Assembly: GCA_947441105.1 (NCBI GenBank)
Contig: CANESN010000039.1
Coordinates: 1-7,170, forward strand
Origin: Micrococcales bacterium
GTDB taxonomy: Bacteria > Actinomycetota > Actinomycetes > Actinomycetales > Microbacteriaceae
DNA length: 7,170 bases
Direction of reading: 5' to 3'
In this document: in pieces, positions 1 through 5,917 of the stretch
Layout of the letters: every line of letters starts with the position of its first letter
Position numbering within the stretch: the first letter of the stretch is position 1
Position numbers and translations under genes: made by a program
The notes under the pieces: generated by a model
Told to the model about the DNA's origin: nothing
The model's database searches: none
What the model saw: the letters and a program-made list of their open reading frames with translations, nothing else

Positions 1-30
1 AGCAAAAGCTATTTGACGAGTCCTAAATGA
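1..30 (+). other. Possible 3' end of an upstream gene (remnant only)
   Basis: The first 30 bases have a stop in each forward frame: TGA 14-16, TAA 24-26 and TGA 28-30. The last overlaps the xerD ATG as ATGA and would end a peptide in SKSYLTSPK; the second lies directly before the ATG and would end one in QKLFDES. Either would suit the tight packing seen elsewhere in the window. In related actinobacteria a NUDIX hydrolase gene (Rv1700 in M. tuberculosis) often precedes xerD, but too little sequence is present to identify anything. That an upstream gene ends here is inference from context only. Confidence 0.25.
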
Positions 31-926
31 CAGCGCCGCTGGATGCCTACCTCCGGCACCTCGTGATTGAGCGAGGTCTGAGTAAGAACACCCTGAGCGC
101 TTATAAGGCTGACCTCGCAAAATACCGAGACTATTTGGAACAAAACAGCTTTTCGGAACTGAGCATCACTAGGTCGCAGCTATCAGATTTCCTGCAGTGG
201 CTTAATTCACAAAATCTAAAGGCGGCGTCATCGGCGAGAATCTTGGCTGCCGTCCGCGGTTACCAAAAGTATTTGCTTTTGGAAAACCTGAGAACCGATG
301 ACCCAAGCCAGCAGGTGAAAAGCCCCAAGCTTCCCAAGCGCTTACCGAAAGCCCTCACTCAGGCGCAGGTCATGGCGCTACTTTCAGCATCCGGGCCTGA
401 ACCCGATGACGAAACCGCGGATGTCCTAAGGCTTAGAAACCGCGCAATTTTGGAACTGATGTATTCCTCGGGCTGTCGCGTGAGTGAAGTTGCCCAATTG
501 GATCTTGATGAGATGGTGCAGGGTGGCTGGGTGAGGATTCGAGGCAAGGGTTCCAAGGAGCGCTTGGTTCCGGTTGGATCGTTTGCCCAGCGGGCAATAG
601 ATGCTTACCTGATTCGCTCAAGGCCGCTTCTTAGTGCCAAAGCAGGCGGGCCGGCACTGTTTTTGAACCAGCGCGGCTCCAGACTTTCTCGCCAGAGCAT
701 TTGGGAGATTATCCAGTCAGCCGGTGAGGGCTGTGGCCTGTCTGTCTCGCCCCACTCACTCAGGCATTCATTTGCCACCCACTTGATTGAAGGTGGAGCG
801 GATGTCAGGGTGGTCCAGGAGCTCCTAGGACACGCATCGGTGGCAACAACTCAGATTTACACCTTGGTCACAATTGATACATTGCGCGAGGTTTATGCGT
901 CTTCACACCCCCGCGCGCGGCGGTAG
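27..926 (+). CDS. xerD: Site-specific tyrosine recombinase XerD
   Basis: Tyrosine recombinase that, with a XerC partner encoded elsewhere, resolves chromosome dimers at dif near the replication terminus. The 299-aa length matches the ~298-aa family norm. Residues 1-90 form the SAM-like core-binding domain (opening LDAYLRHLVIERGLSKNTL) and about 105-295 the catalytic domain. The full catalytic set is visible: R151 (GCRVSE), K174 (RGKGSKERLVP), H243 and R246 (SPHSLRHSFATH), H269 (LLGHAS) and nucleophile Y278 (TTQIYT). The ending VTIDTLREVYASSHPRA is typical of XerD. ATG 27 gives the usual N-terminal length, although no strong Shine-Dalgarno precedes it. Chromosomal XerD is favoured over a phage integrase by length, motifs and neighbours: the gene sits just before parA and scpAB, the conserved actinobacterial order. 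No dif-like site was recognised in the window. Confidence 0.95.
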   Translation: MTAPLDAYLRHLVIERGLSKNTLSAYKADLAKYRDYLEQNSFSELSITRSQLSDFLQWLNSQNLKAASSARILAAVRGYQKYLLLENLRTDDPSQQVKSPKLPKRLPKALTQAQVMALLSASGPEPDDETADVLRLRNRAILELMYSSGCRVSEVAQLDLDEMVQGGWVRIRGKGSKERLVPVGSFAQRAIDAYLIRSRPLLSAKAGGPALFLNQRGSRLSRQSIWEIIQSAGEGCGLSVSPHSLRHSFATHLIEGGADVRVVQELLGHASVATTQIYTLVTIDTLREVYASSHPRARR

Positions 927-945
927 GCTAATGAGAGAAAAAGTT

Positions 946-950
946 GGAGG
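946..950 (+). promoter_or_regulatory. Shine-Dalgarno GGAGG that fixes the parA start
   Basis: GGAGG at 946-950 is the strongest Shine-Dalgarno match noticed in the window. It lies 5 nt before the in-frame GTG at 956-958. A TTG at 944-946, which gives the longest open frame, overlaps this element and has no ribosome binding site of its own, so the GTG is preferred. Confidence 0.8.
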
Positions 951-955
951 CACCG

Positions 956-1780
956 GTGAATCTCTCTAAGAAGGAATTCCCAGTTCCGGCCAAGCTCAAA
1001 GAGCACGGTCCGGCACGCATTATTGCAATGTGCAATCAAAAAGGCGGCGTTGGTAAAACCACGACCACCATCAACCTGGCAGCATCGCTAGCTGACTACG
1101 GTCGCAAGATTTTGGTTGTCGACTTTGACCCGCAGGGTGCGCTATCGGTCAACCTTGATGCCGATTACCAAGATGCCCCAACCATCTATGACCTGATGAT
1201 GAATGTCACCATGGATCCACACGAGGCGATTCAGAAAACCTCGATTCCCAACCTAGATGTCATTCCAGCCAATATCGACCTATCGGCTGCCGAGATGAAC
1301 CTGGTGACCGAGATGGGTCGCGAGCGAGTGCTCGATGGCATTTTGAACAAGGTCAAAGACGAGTACGACGTCATCTTCATTGACTGCCAGCCATCGCTTG
1401 GCCTTTTGACCGTAAACGCCTTGACCGCAGCCCACGGAGTCTTGATTCCGATGGCAACCGAGTTCTTTGCGCTTCGTGGTGTTGCGCTTTTGGTGCAGAC
1501 CATCGAGAAGGTAAAAGCCAGGACCAACCCAACTTTGCAGCTGGACGGCTTGATTCCAACCATGCACGATCCCAGGACCTTGCACTCGCGTGAGGTTTTG
1601 GAGCGCTTGCAGGAGGCCTTTACCGGCAAAGTGTTTCAAACTGCGATAGCAAGAACCGTGAAATTCCCTGACGCCACCGTCGCCAGAAAGCCAATTACCG
1701 ATTTCGCACCTAGCTCTGATGCCGCCGAGGCCTACCGCCGGGTTGCAAGGGAGCTGGTGAGCCGTGGCTGTTCAGCTTGA
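956..1780 (+). CDS. parA: ParA/Soj-family ATPase (orphan, condensin-linked)
   Basis: Cytoplasmic deviant-Walker ATPase of the ParA/MinD superfamily, 274 aa from GTG 956. The longest frame, from TTG 944, would add four residues but is disfavoured because GGAGG at 946-950 serves the GTG. Motifs: deviant Walker A KGGVGKTT at 29-36 with signature lysine K29 and K34; switch I/Walker A' VVDFDPQG at 54-61; Walker B VIFIDCQPS at 139-147 with D143; then LIPTMHDPRTLHSREV from 199 and a conserved basic tail ARTVKFPDATVARKP. ParA proteins dimerise on ATP, bind DNA nonspecifically and are stimulated by a ParB. No parB adjoins this gene, unlike the origin-proximal parAB pair, so its partner and cargo are unknown. 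It corresponds to the parA-like gene next to scpA in other actinobacteria (Rv1708 type). Its last 17 nt overlap scpA, which suggests a role alongside SMC-condensin. That role is inference. Confidence 0.9.
   Translation: MNLSKKEFPVPAKLKEHGPARIIAMCNQKGGVGKTTTTINLAASLADYGRKILVVDFDPQGALSVNLDADYQDAPTIYDLMMNVTMDPHEAIQKTSIPNLDVIPANIDLSAAEMNLVTEMGRERVLDGILNKVKDEYDVIFIDCQPSLGLLTVNALTAAHGVLIPMATEFFALRGVALLVQTIEKVKARTNPTLQLDGLIPTMHDPRTLHSREVLERLQEAFTGKVFQTAIARTVKFPDATVARKPITDFAPSSDAAEAYRRVARELVSRGCSA
1747..1753 (+). promoter_or_regulatory. Probable ribosome binding site of scpA (AAGGGAG)
   Basis: AAGGGAG lies inside the 3' end of parA, 10 nt before GTG 1764. An in-frame TGA at 1758-1760 excludes any start further upstream, so GTG 1764 is the first possible start, and this purine-rich element is the only reasonable ribosome binding site for it. 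Confidence 0.5.
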
Positions 1781-2567
1781 GTCAGAAATTGACTTCCAGT
1801 TACAGCTAGAGAACTTCGAAGGTCCATTTGACCTACTGCTTCGACTTATCGGGAAGCACGAGCTTGATATCACAACTGTCTCACTGGCCAAGGTCACCGA
1901 CGACTTTATTCAATTTGTAAAAAAGCTCGATGAGCAAGCTGGTATCGAAAGTGCTTCGGAATTCCTAGTTGTGGCGGCAACCCTGCTTGATCTAAAGATC
2001 GCATCGCTATTGCCTCAGGGCGAAGTTGTAGATGCCGAAGACATTGCGCTGTTAGAGGCGCGAGACATCCTGTTTGCCAAGCTGCTGCAGTATCGCGCAT
2101 TCAAGGAGATTGCCAGCTGGTTTGAAACTTCGCTGGAAATCGAATCCACTCGCATTCCACGCGAGGTAAGACTTGAGGAGAGATTCCGCAATGCTCGACC
2201 GCAGCTGCAGTGGGAGACTTCGCTTGCGGAGTTTGGCCAAATAGCGCAGCTGGCATTCGCTCCTCGCGAGATTCCAGGAGTTGGGCTTACCCACCTGCAC
2301 GCATCGAAGGTTTCGATTCGCGAACAGTCAAGAATCATGGTGGAGCGCTTGCGCAAATCCGGCGCCCTTACCTTCCGTGAATTGATATCCGATTGCGCTG
2401 ACAGGGCAGAGCTGGTTGCAAGATTCTTAGGCATTTTGGAGCTCTACCGGGTGGGTGCGGCAAGTTTCCACCAGAGTGACCCATTCGCGGATTTCACCGT
2501 GGTCTGGGAAGATAAGACTTTTGCAATGGATTCACTTGGAATGTTAGGGGCGGACTATGGCGACTGA
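1764..2567 (+). CDS. scpA: Segregation and condensation protein A (kleisin)
   Basis: Kleisin subunit of bacterial SMC-condensin. It bridges the SMC head and neck and binds an ScpB dimer, helping to compact and segregate replicated chromosomes. The 267 aa are within the usual 240-290. The N-terminal motif FEGPFDLLLRLIGKHELDI (about residues 19-37) is the family hallmark, followed by SEFLVVAATLLDLKIASLLP (about 65-84), which belongs to the SMC-neck-binding helical region. The middle is helical and charged. The C-terminal winged helix (about 190-267, with VSIREQSRIMVERL and the FLGILELYR segment) would contact the SMC head cap. The start is GTG 1764: an in-frame stop at 1758-1760 rules out longer forms. 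The gene overlaps parA by 17 nt and scpB by 11 nt, consistent with coupled synthesis of complex partners. No smc gene lies in the window. Confidence 0.95.
   Translation: MAVQLESEIDFQLQLENFEGPFDLLLRLIGKHELDITTVSLAKVTDDFIQFVKKLDEQAGIESASEFLVVAATLLDLKIASLLPQGEVVDAEDIALLEARDILFAKLLQYRAFKEIASWFETSLEIESTRIPREVRLEERFRNARPQLQWETSLAEFGQIAQLAFAPREIPGVGLTHLHASKVSIREQSRIMVERLRKSGALTFRELISDCADRAELVARFLGILELYRVGAASFHQSDPFADFTVVWEDKTFAMDSLGMLGADYGD
2546..2550 (+). promoter_or_regulatory. Ribosome binding site of scpB (AGGGG)
   Basis: AGGGG lies within the last codons of scpA, 6 nt before ATG 2557. It supports that start and the 11-nt overlap with scpA. Confidence 0.5.
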
Positions 2568-3105
2568 CTTCGCCCTGCGCGCAGCCCTTGAGGCAATCCT
2601 GACCGTTGCCGAGACTCCACTGAATCTTGTTACTCTCGCCGGAGCACTTGAAGTGCCGATTGCTCAGGTAAAGAACGAGCTTGAAGGCTTAGTCGAGGAA
2701 TACCAAAGTGCCAACGATGGCCTTGGCCGCGGATTTGAATTACGTGAAGTTGGCGGTGGCTGGCGGCTTTACGTTAGGCCGCAACATGACTGGGCGGTAA
2801 AGCTCTTGGTTGCCAATGAGAACCCAGCCAAGCTATCTCAGGCTGCCCTTGAGACCTTGGCGGTTATTGCCTATCGGCAGCCGATTTCCCGCGGTCAGGT
2901 TTCTTCAATTCGCGGAGTAAACGTTGACTCGGTGGTTCGAACCCTGCTTTCAAGAGGTTTGATTACTGAGCTATACACCGATGCCGAGACCGGAGCTGCC
3001 ATGTTCGGATCAACCGAGATGCTGCTTGAGGTTTTAGGTATTAATTCAATCGAGGAACTACCGGCCATCAGCCCGTATTTGCCGGGACAGGATGACATTG
3101 ACTGA
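2557..3105 (+). CDS. scpB: Segregation and condensation protein B
   Basis: ScpB forms a dimer with two winged-helix domains per subunit and binds the central segment of ScpA within SMC-condensin. The 182-aa product has the expected size. The first winged helix covers about residues 5-85 and ends in the hairpin segment GRGFELREVGGGWRLYVRPQ. The second covers about 90-165 and holds the family signature LSQAALETLAVIAYRQPISR followed by GQVSSIRGVNVDSVVRTLLSRGLI. The tail after about 168 is short, whereas some homologues carry long acidic extensions. ATG 2557 has AGGGG 6 nt upstream. The gene overlaps scpA by 11 nt and the following pseudouridine synthase gene by 14 nt. The assignment is secure from sequence and from direct adjacency to scpA. 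Confidence 0.95.
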   Translation: MATDFALRAALEAILTVAETPLNLVTLAGALEVPIAQVKNELEGLVEEYQSANDGLGRGFELREVGGGWRLYVRPQHDWAVKLLVANENPAKLSQAALETLAVIAYRQPISRGQVSSIRGVNVDSVVRTLLSRGLITELYTDAETGAAMFGSTEMLLEVLGINSIEELPAISPYLPGQDDID

Positions 3106-3853
3106 GAACGAAGGCGTACGCCTACAAAAAGTATTGGCTGCCGCAGGAGTTGCATCACGGCGAGCCGTTGAGGAAATGATCGTCAAGGGTCGCATCAAGG
3201 TGAATGGCAAGGTCGTAAAGGAACTCGGCACTCGCATCTTCCCTGAGGCTGACCAGGTAATGGTTGATGGCAGGCCTTGGCAGCTAGACCCAGAGCGCAT
3301 TTACCTCGCCTTCCACAAGCCAAAGGGTGTGGTTTCTACCATGGCGGACGAGAACGGCAGACCTTGTCTGGCGGATTACTTCATTGGCTTTGATCGAGTG
3401 TTCAACATCGGTCGGCTAGATGCCGAGACCACGGGGCTAATCCTGATGACCAATGATGGCGAACTAGCTAATGAGCTAGCGCACCCATCGTTTGGTGTCC
3501 AGAAGCTTTATGTTGCCAAGGTGAGGGGCAAGATCACCAGGGTTGAGATGCAGAAGCTCAAGGATGGTGTGAAGCTGGAGGATGGACTTGCTCAAGCGGA
3601 CAGTGCGAGAGTGATAGATCAGAACGAACAGACCTCTTTGATCGAGCTGGTTTTGCACTCCGGTAAGAATCGAGTGGTTCGCCGCATGATGGAAGCGGTC
3701 GGCTTCCCAGTTTTGGAGCTAACTCGCAAGAGCTTCGGTCCAATGCGCTTAGGTAATCTCAAGCCCGGTCAGTTCCGCGAGTTGAGTAAACTTGAGGTGA
3801 GCATGCTTATGGAAGCTGCCACCGGGAAAGAAGTACCTAGAAAGAGGCGCTAA
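3092..3853 (+). CDS. rluB: RluB-type rRNA large-subunit pseudouridine synthase
   Basis: Member of the RsuA/RluB/E/F family, which isomerises a uridine in rRNA; the scpB-linked members are generally annotated as RluB, which acts on helix 80 of 23S rRNA. The 253-aa product has an N-terminal S4 RNA-binding domain (about 8-55, VRLQKVLAAAGVASRRAVEEMI) and a catalytic domain (about 70-235). The catalytic aspartate is D110 in GRLDAETTGL. Further family motifs are YLAFHKPKGVVST (71-83), TNDGELANELAHPS (120-133), KLYVAKV (138-144) and GKNRVVRRM (191-199). The C-terminus is basic (KEVPRKRR). ATG 3092 overlaps scpB by 14 nt; a TTG at 3098 with AGGA 5 nt upstream is an alternative start that would remove only two residues. 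Exact target-uridine specificity cannot be read from sequence, so RluB rather than RsuA or RluE/F rests on size and context. Confidence 0.88.
   Translation: MTLTENEGVRLQKVLAAAGVASRRAVEEMIVKGRIKVNGKVVKELGTRIFPEADQVMVDGRPWQLDPERIYLAFHKPKGVVSTMADENGRPCLADYFIGFDRVFNIGRLDAETTGLILMTNDGELANELAHPSFGVQKLYVAKVRGKITRVEMQKLKDGVKLEDGLAQADSARVIDQNEQTSLIELVLHSGKNRVVRRMMEAVGFPVLELTRKSFGPMRLGNLKPGQFRELSKLEVSMLMEAATGKEVPRKRR
3842..3847 (+). promoter_or_regulatory. Ribosome binding site of the chorismate mutase gene (AAGAGG)
   Basis: AAGAGG lies in the last codons of rluB, 5 nt before ATG 3853. The stop and start share one base (TAATG), so reinitiation by ribosomes leaving rluB is also possible. Confidence 0.55.
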
Positions 3854-4215
3854 TGGCCGTTCGCGCAATTAGGGGAGCCATCCAGATCAGTCAGGACGAG
3901 CGTTCTGAGCTACTCAAGGGCACCGCTGAACTGGTAACCAAGGTGCTCCACGAGAACAACCTCGATCTTGCAGACCTGATCTCAATCTGGTTTACCGCAA
4001 CCCCTGACCTCGTGAGCGAGTTTCCGGCGCTCGCAGCTAGAGAGCTCGGTTTGGGTGATGTCCCACTTATGTGCTCGGTCGAAATGGCTGTCGCAGGCTC
4101 AATGCCAAGGGTTATTCGACTAATGATGCATATCGAGACCAAACTTTCCCGCTCTGAGATAAAGCACGTTTATTTGCGCGGGGCAACTGCACTTAGGGCT
4201 GATCTAGCCCAGTGA
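3853..4215 (+). CDS. aroH: Chorismate mutase, AroH class
   Basis: Catalyses the rearrangement of chorismate to prephenate, the first step toward tyrosine and phenylalanine. The 120 aa match the trimeric, single-domain AroH fold of Bacillus subtilis (127 aa), not the helical AroQ type. Judged against the B. subtilis enzyme from memory, the active site is complete: R7 in VRAIRGA, F57 and R63 in TATPDLVSEFPALAAR, C74 and E77 in VPLMCSVEM, R89 in PRVIRLMM, Y107 in IKHVYLRGA and R115. R89 corresponds to the transition-state-stabilising R90 of B. subtilis. ATG 3853 shares its A with the rluB stop and has AAGAGG 5 nt upstream. The stop overlaps the tyrA start (GTGA), placing two sequential enzymes in tandem. 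No secretion signal or regulatory domain is seen, so feedback control, if any, would lie in the ACT domain of TyrA or at the DAHP synthase step. Confidence 0.95.
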   Translation: MAVRAIRGAIQISQDERSELLKGTAELVTKVLHENNLDLADLISIWFTATPDLVSEFPALAARELGLGDVPLMCSVEMAVAGSMPRVIRLMMHIETKLSRSEIKHVYLRGATALRADLAQ

Positions 4216-5279
4216 AAAACCCAGAAATCAAAATTGTTGGGGCTGGCCTTTTAGGCACCAGCCTTGGCTTGGCGTTGGCTAGACAGTCAGTTGTTGCCAC
4301 CCTGGAAGATCAGTCCAAGGCAAATTTGCGACTGGCTATCGAATACGGCGCCGGAGTCGAATCTGGCCCAGAGCCAGATCTAGTCATTGTTTGTGTGCCA
4401 CCAGATCTAACCGCAGATGTCGTTATTGAGCAGCTCCAAAAGCATCCGGCGGCCACGGTTACCGATGTTGCTTCGGTCAAGAGCAAGGTTGCGCAGGATG
4501 TAGCGCTTGCGCTACCTGATCACGCTCATCGCTACATCGGTTCTCACCCGATGGCTGGTCGAGAAAAGGGCGGTCCTTCAGCTGCCCGTGCGGATTTATT
4601 TTTTGCCAGACCCTGGATCATCACAGCTTCAAAAGACTCATCACCGGAGGCTATCGAGCTAATCCGGGATGTGGCTTTGCGCCTAGGCGCACTCCCGGTT
4701 GAGCTCAGTGCAACAGAGCACGATGAGGCAGTGGCTATGGTTTCCCACCTGCCACAGTTGGTGGCCTCGCTATTGGCAAACAGGCTGAACCTTGGCACGG
4801 CCGAGCAGCTTGGACTTGCGGGACAGGGTCTTCGTGACACCTCAAGAATTGCCGCCAGCGACCCAGAGCTTTGGGTGCAGATCATCTCCCAGAATTCCCA
4901 CTCGATCTCACCGCTACTTGCAATGCTGCAGTCGGACCTTGACCAGTTGGCTGAATCGGTTGCACAGATTGACCAGGCTGGAAGCTTGGCCAAGATTCAC
5001 GCCCTTTTGCAAGGCGGTAATTCTGGCGTTGCACGTATTCCGGGCAAGCACGGCGGTAAGAGCTCTAATTACCAGGTCGTTACCGTTGTTATCGAAGACG
5101 CCCCGGGTGCTCTGGCAAGCCTCTTGACCTTCATTGGTGAGATCGGTGTCAACCTTGAGGATCTAAACCTTGAGCACTCACCGGGCGCTCCAATTGGTTT
5201 GGTCGAATTGCAGGTTCTGCCGGAGCTGGCAACCAAGCTTTCAGATCAGCTCGTTTCGAACGGTTGGCGGTTGGTCTAG
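4212..5279 (+). CDS. tyrA: Prephenate dehydrogenase with C-terminal ACT domain
   Basis: Oxidatively decarboxylates prephenate to 4-hydroxyphenylpyruvate in tyrosine synthesis. The 355-aa product has an N-terminal Rossmann domain with the dinucleotide motif GAGLLGTSLG at 10-19; acidic residues E32 and D33 at the probable end of strand 2 favour NAD over NADP (inference). Family motifs follow: VTDVASVKS (83-91), GSHPMAGREKGG (110-121, with catalytic-site H112), MVSHLPQ (176-182) and GLRDTSRIA (206-214). An all-helical dimerisation region runs to about 265. Residues ~286-355 look like an ACT domain (VVTVVIEDAPGALASLL), a usual site of tyrosine feedback inhibition. GTG 4212 overlaps the aroH stop by 4 nt with no strong Shine-Dalgarno, so translation probably depends on coupling to aroH. 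Arogenate dehydrogenase activity cannot be excluded from sequence. The gene ends in TAG, sharing its G with the preferred cmk start. Confidence 0.93.
   Translation: MKNPEIKIVGAGLLGTSLGLALARQSVVATLEDQSKANLRLAIEYGAGVESGPEPDLVIVCVPPDLTADVVIEQLQKHPAATVTDVASVKSKVAQDVALALPDHAHRYIGSHPMAGREKGGPSAARADLFFARPWIITASKDSSPEAIELIRDVALRLGALPVELSATEHDEAVAMVSHLPQLVASLLANRLNLGTAEQLGLAGQGLRDTSRIAASDPELWVQIISQNSHSISPLLAMLQSDLDQLAESVAQIDQAGSLAKIHALLQGGNSGVARIPGKHGGKSSNYQVVTVVIEDAPGALASLLTFIGEIGVNLEDLNLEHSPGAPIGLVELQVLPELATKLSDQLVSNGWRLV
4500..4515 (+). repeat. Perfect inverted repeat (hairpin) inside tyrA
   Basis: GTAGCGC (4500-4506), TT, GCGCTAC (4509-4515) form a perfect 7-bp inverted repeat. In RNA it would fold as a 6-bp stem closed by the tetraloop CUUG, a known stable loop type. 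It lies within the codons for the DVALALPD segment of TyrA. No U-tract follows, so it is not an intrinsic terminator. It may simply reflect codon choice. Confidence 0.45.
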
Positions 5280-5917
5280 TGGCCGAGTTTGTAATTGCCA
5301 TTGACGGACCAGCTGGCTCTGGTAAGTCCAGCGTCTCAAAAGAGGTCGCCAGGCGACTTGGGTTTGGTTACCTTGACACCGGTGCCGGCTATCGAGCCCT
5401 TGCGCTTCATGGCTTAAACAATCCCGGTCAACAGATTCAGCAGCTGTTTAACACTTTCGACTATGCCATTTCACTTGATCCGGAACACCCAGAGGTGATG
5501 CTCGGTGACGAAGACGTGACAGCTGAGATTAGAACTGAGCGCATCGCTAGCGCGGTAAGCCAAATCGCAAAGTTACCCGAGGTTCGAAAGTTTCAGCTCG
5601 AAGATGCCAGAGCGCTAATTACTGCCTGCGATATGCCTGGAATTGTGGTTGAGGGGCGGGATATCACAACCGTTGTTGCCCCGGATGCTCAGTTACGAAT
5701 ATTGCTTACTGCCAGTGAGGTCGTTAGGCTCGCTAGGAGAGGTTTAGAAAACAGCGAGAGCGCTGAGAACCTCAAGGCCCGTGACGCTTCCGATTCGAAG
5801 GTTGTCGAGTTCATGATTGCGGCCGAAGGTGTTTATTTAGTTGATACCACTGACTTGGATTTTGAATCCAGCGTGGCTGAAGTATTGAGATTGGTAGAGG
5901 TGGTGAAGCATGGCTGA
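5279..5917 (+). CDS. cmk: (d)CMP kinase (cytidylate kinase)
   Basis: Phosphorylates CMP and dCMP with ATP, feeding CTP and dCTP pools. From GTG 5279 it has 212 aa and begins [18 protein letters not shown], the normal family N-terminus. The longest frame, from TTG 5264, adds five residues without a better ribosome binding site and is disfavoured; GTG 5279 shares one base with the tyrA stop (TAGTG). Motifs: P-loop GPAGSGKSS (10-18), YLDTGAGYR (31-39), the NMP-binding part [22 protein letters not shown] (split across 76-97), [11 protein letters not shown] (123-133) and the LID segment ARDASDSKV (167-175). The LID is about ten residues shorter than in E. coli Cmk and keeps only the first arginine of the E. 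coli RDDRDR motif. The ending [19 protein letters not shown] resembles the actinobacterial subgroup as I recall it. The following gene, der, overlaps by 8 nt, as in many bacteria. Confidence 0.92.
   Translation: MAEFVIAIDGPAGSGKSSVSKEVARRLGFGYLDTGAGYRALALHGLNNPGQQIQQLFNTFDYAISLDPEHPEVMLGDEDVTAEIRTERIASAVSQIAKLPEVRKFQLEDARALITACDMPGIVVEGRDITTVVAPDAQLRILLTASEVVRLARRGLENSESAENLKARDASDSKVVEFMIAAEGVYLVDTTDLDFESSVAEVLRLVEVVKHG
5897..5902 (+). promoter_or_regulatory. Ribosome binding site of der (GAGGTG)
   Basis: GAGGTG near the 3' end of cmk matches the anti-Shine-Dalgarno and lies 7 nt before ATG 5910. This supports the upstream start and therefore the reality of the acidic N-terminal extension of Der. 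Confidence 0.6.

Noticed and set aside
911..920. Palindrome CCGCGCGCGG at the 3' end of xerD, considered as a terminator or protein site
   Set aside because: It has no loop and no following T-run, and it codes for the P-R-A-R tail of XerD. It is too short and low in complexity to call a site.
27..926. xerD considered as a phage integrase marking a mobile element
   Set aside because: Length, motifs and C-terminus fit chromosomal XerD; no attachment-site repeats, tRNA or phage genes are present, and the gene order is the conserved chromosomal one.
1231..1639. Long open frames on the - strand opposite parA
   Set aside because: No recognisable domains, no ribosome binding site, and fully antisense to a strongly conserved gene; they follow from codon composition.
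2015..2434. 139-codon open frame on the - strand opposite scpA
   Set aside because: Serine- and arginine-rich composition typical of antisense translation of a helical, charged protein; no motif and no ribosome binding site.
3459..3482. Hairpin GCG-(AA)-CTAGCT-AATG-AGCTAG-CGC inside rluB
   Set aside because: It encodes the conserved DGELANELAHPS motif of the family; the repeated ELA amino acids and similar codons generate the palindrome. No U-tract or regulatory context.
4792..5127. 111-codon + strand open frame in a second frame inside tyrA
   Set aside because: Lies wholly within the conserved helical and linker region of TyrA; low-complexity, basic product with no family resemblance.
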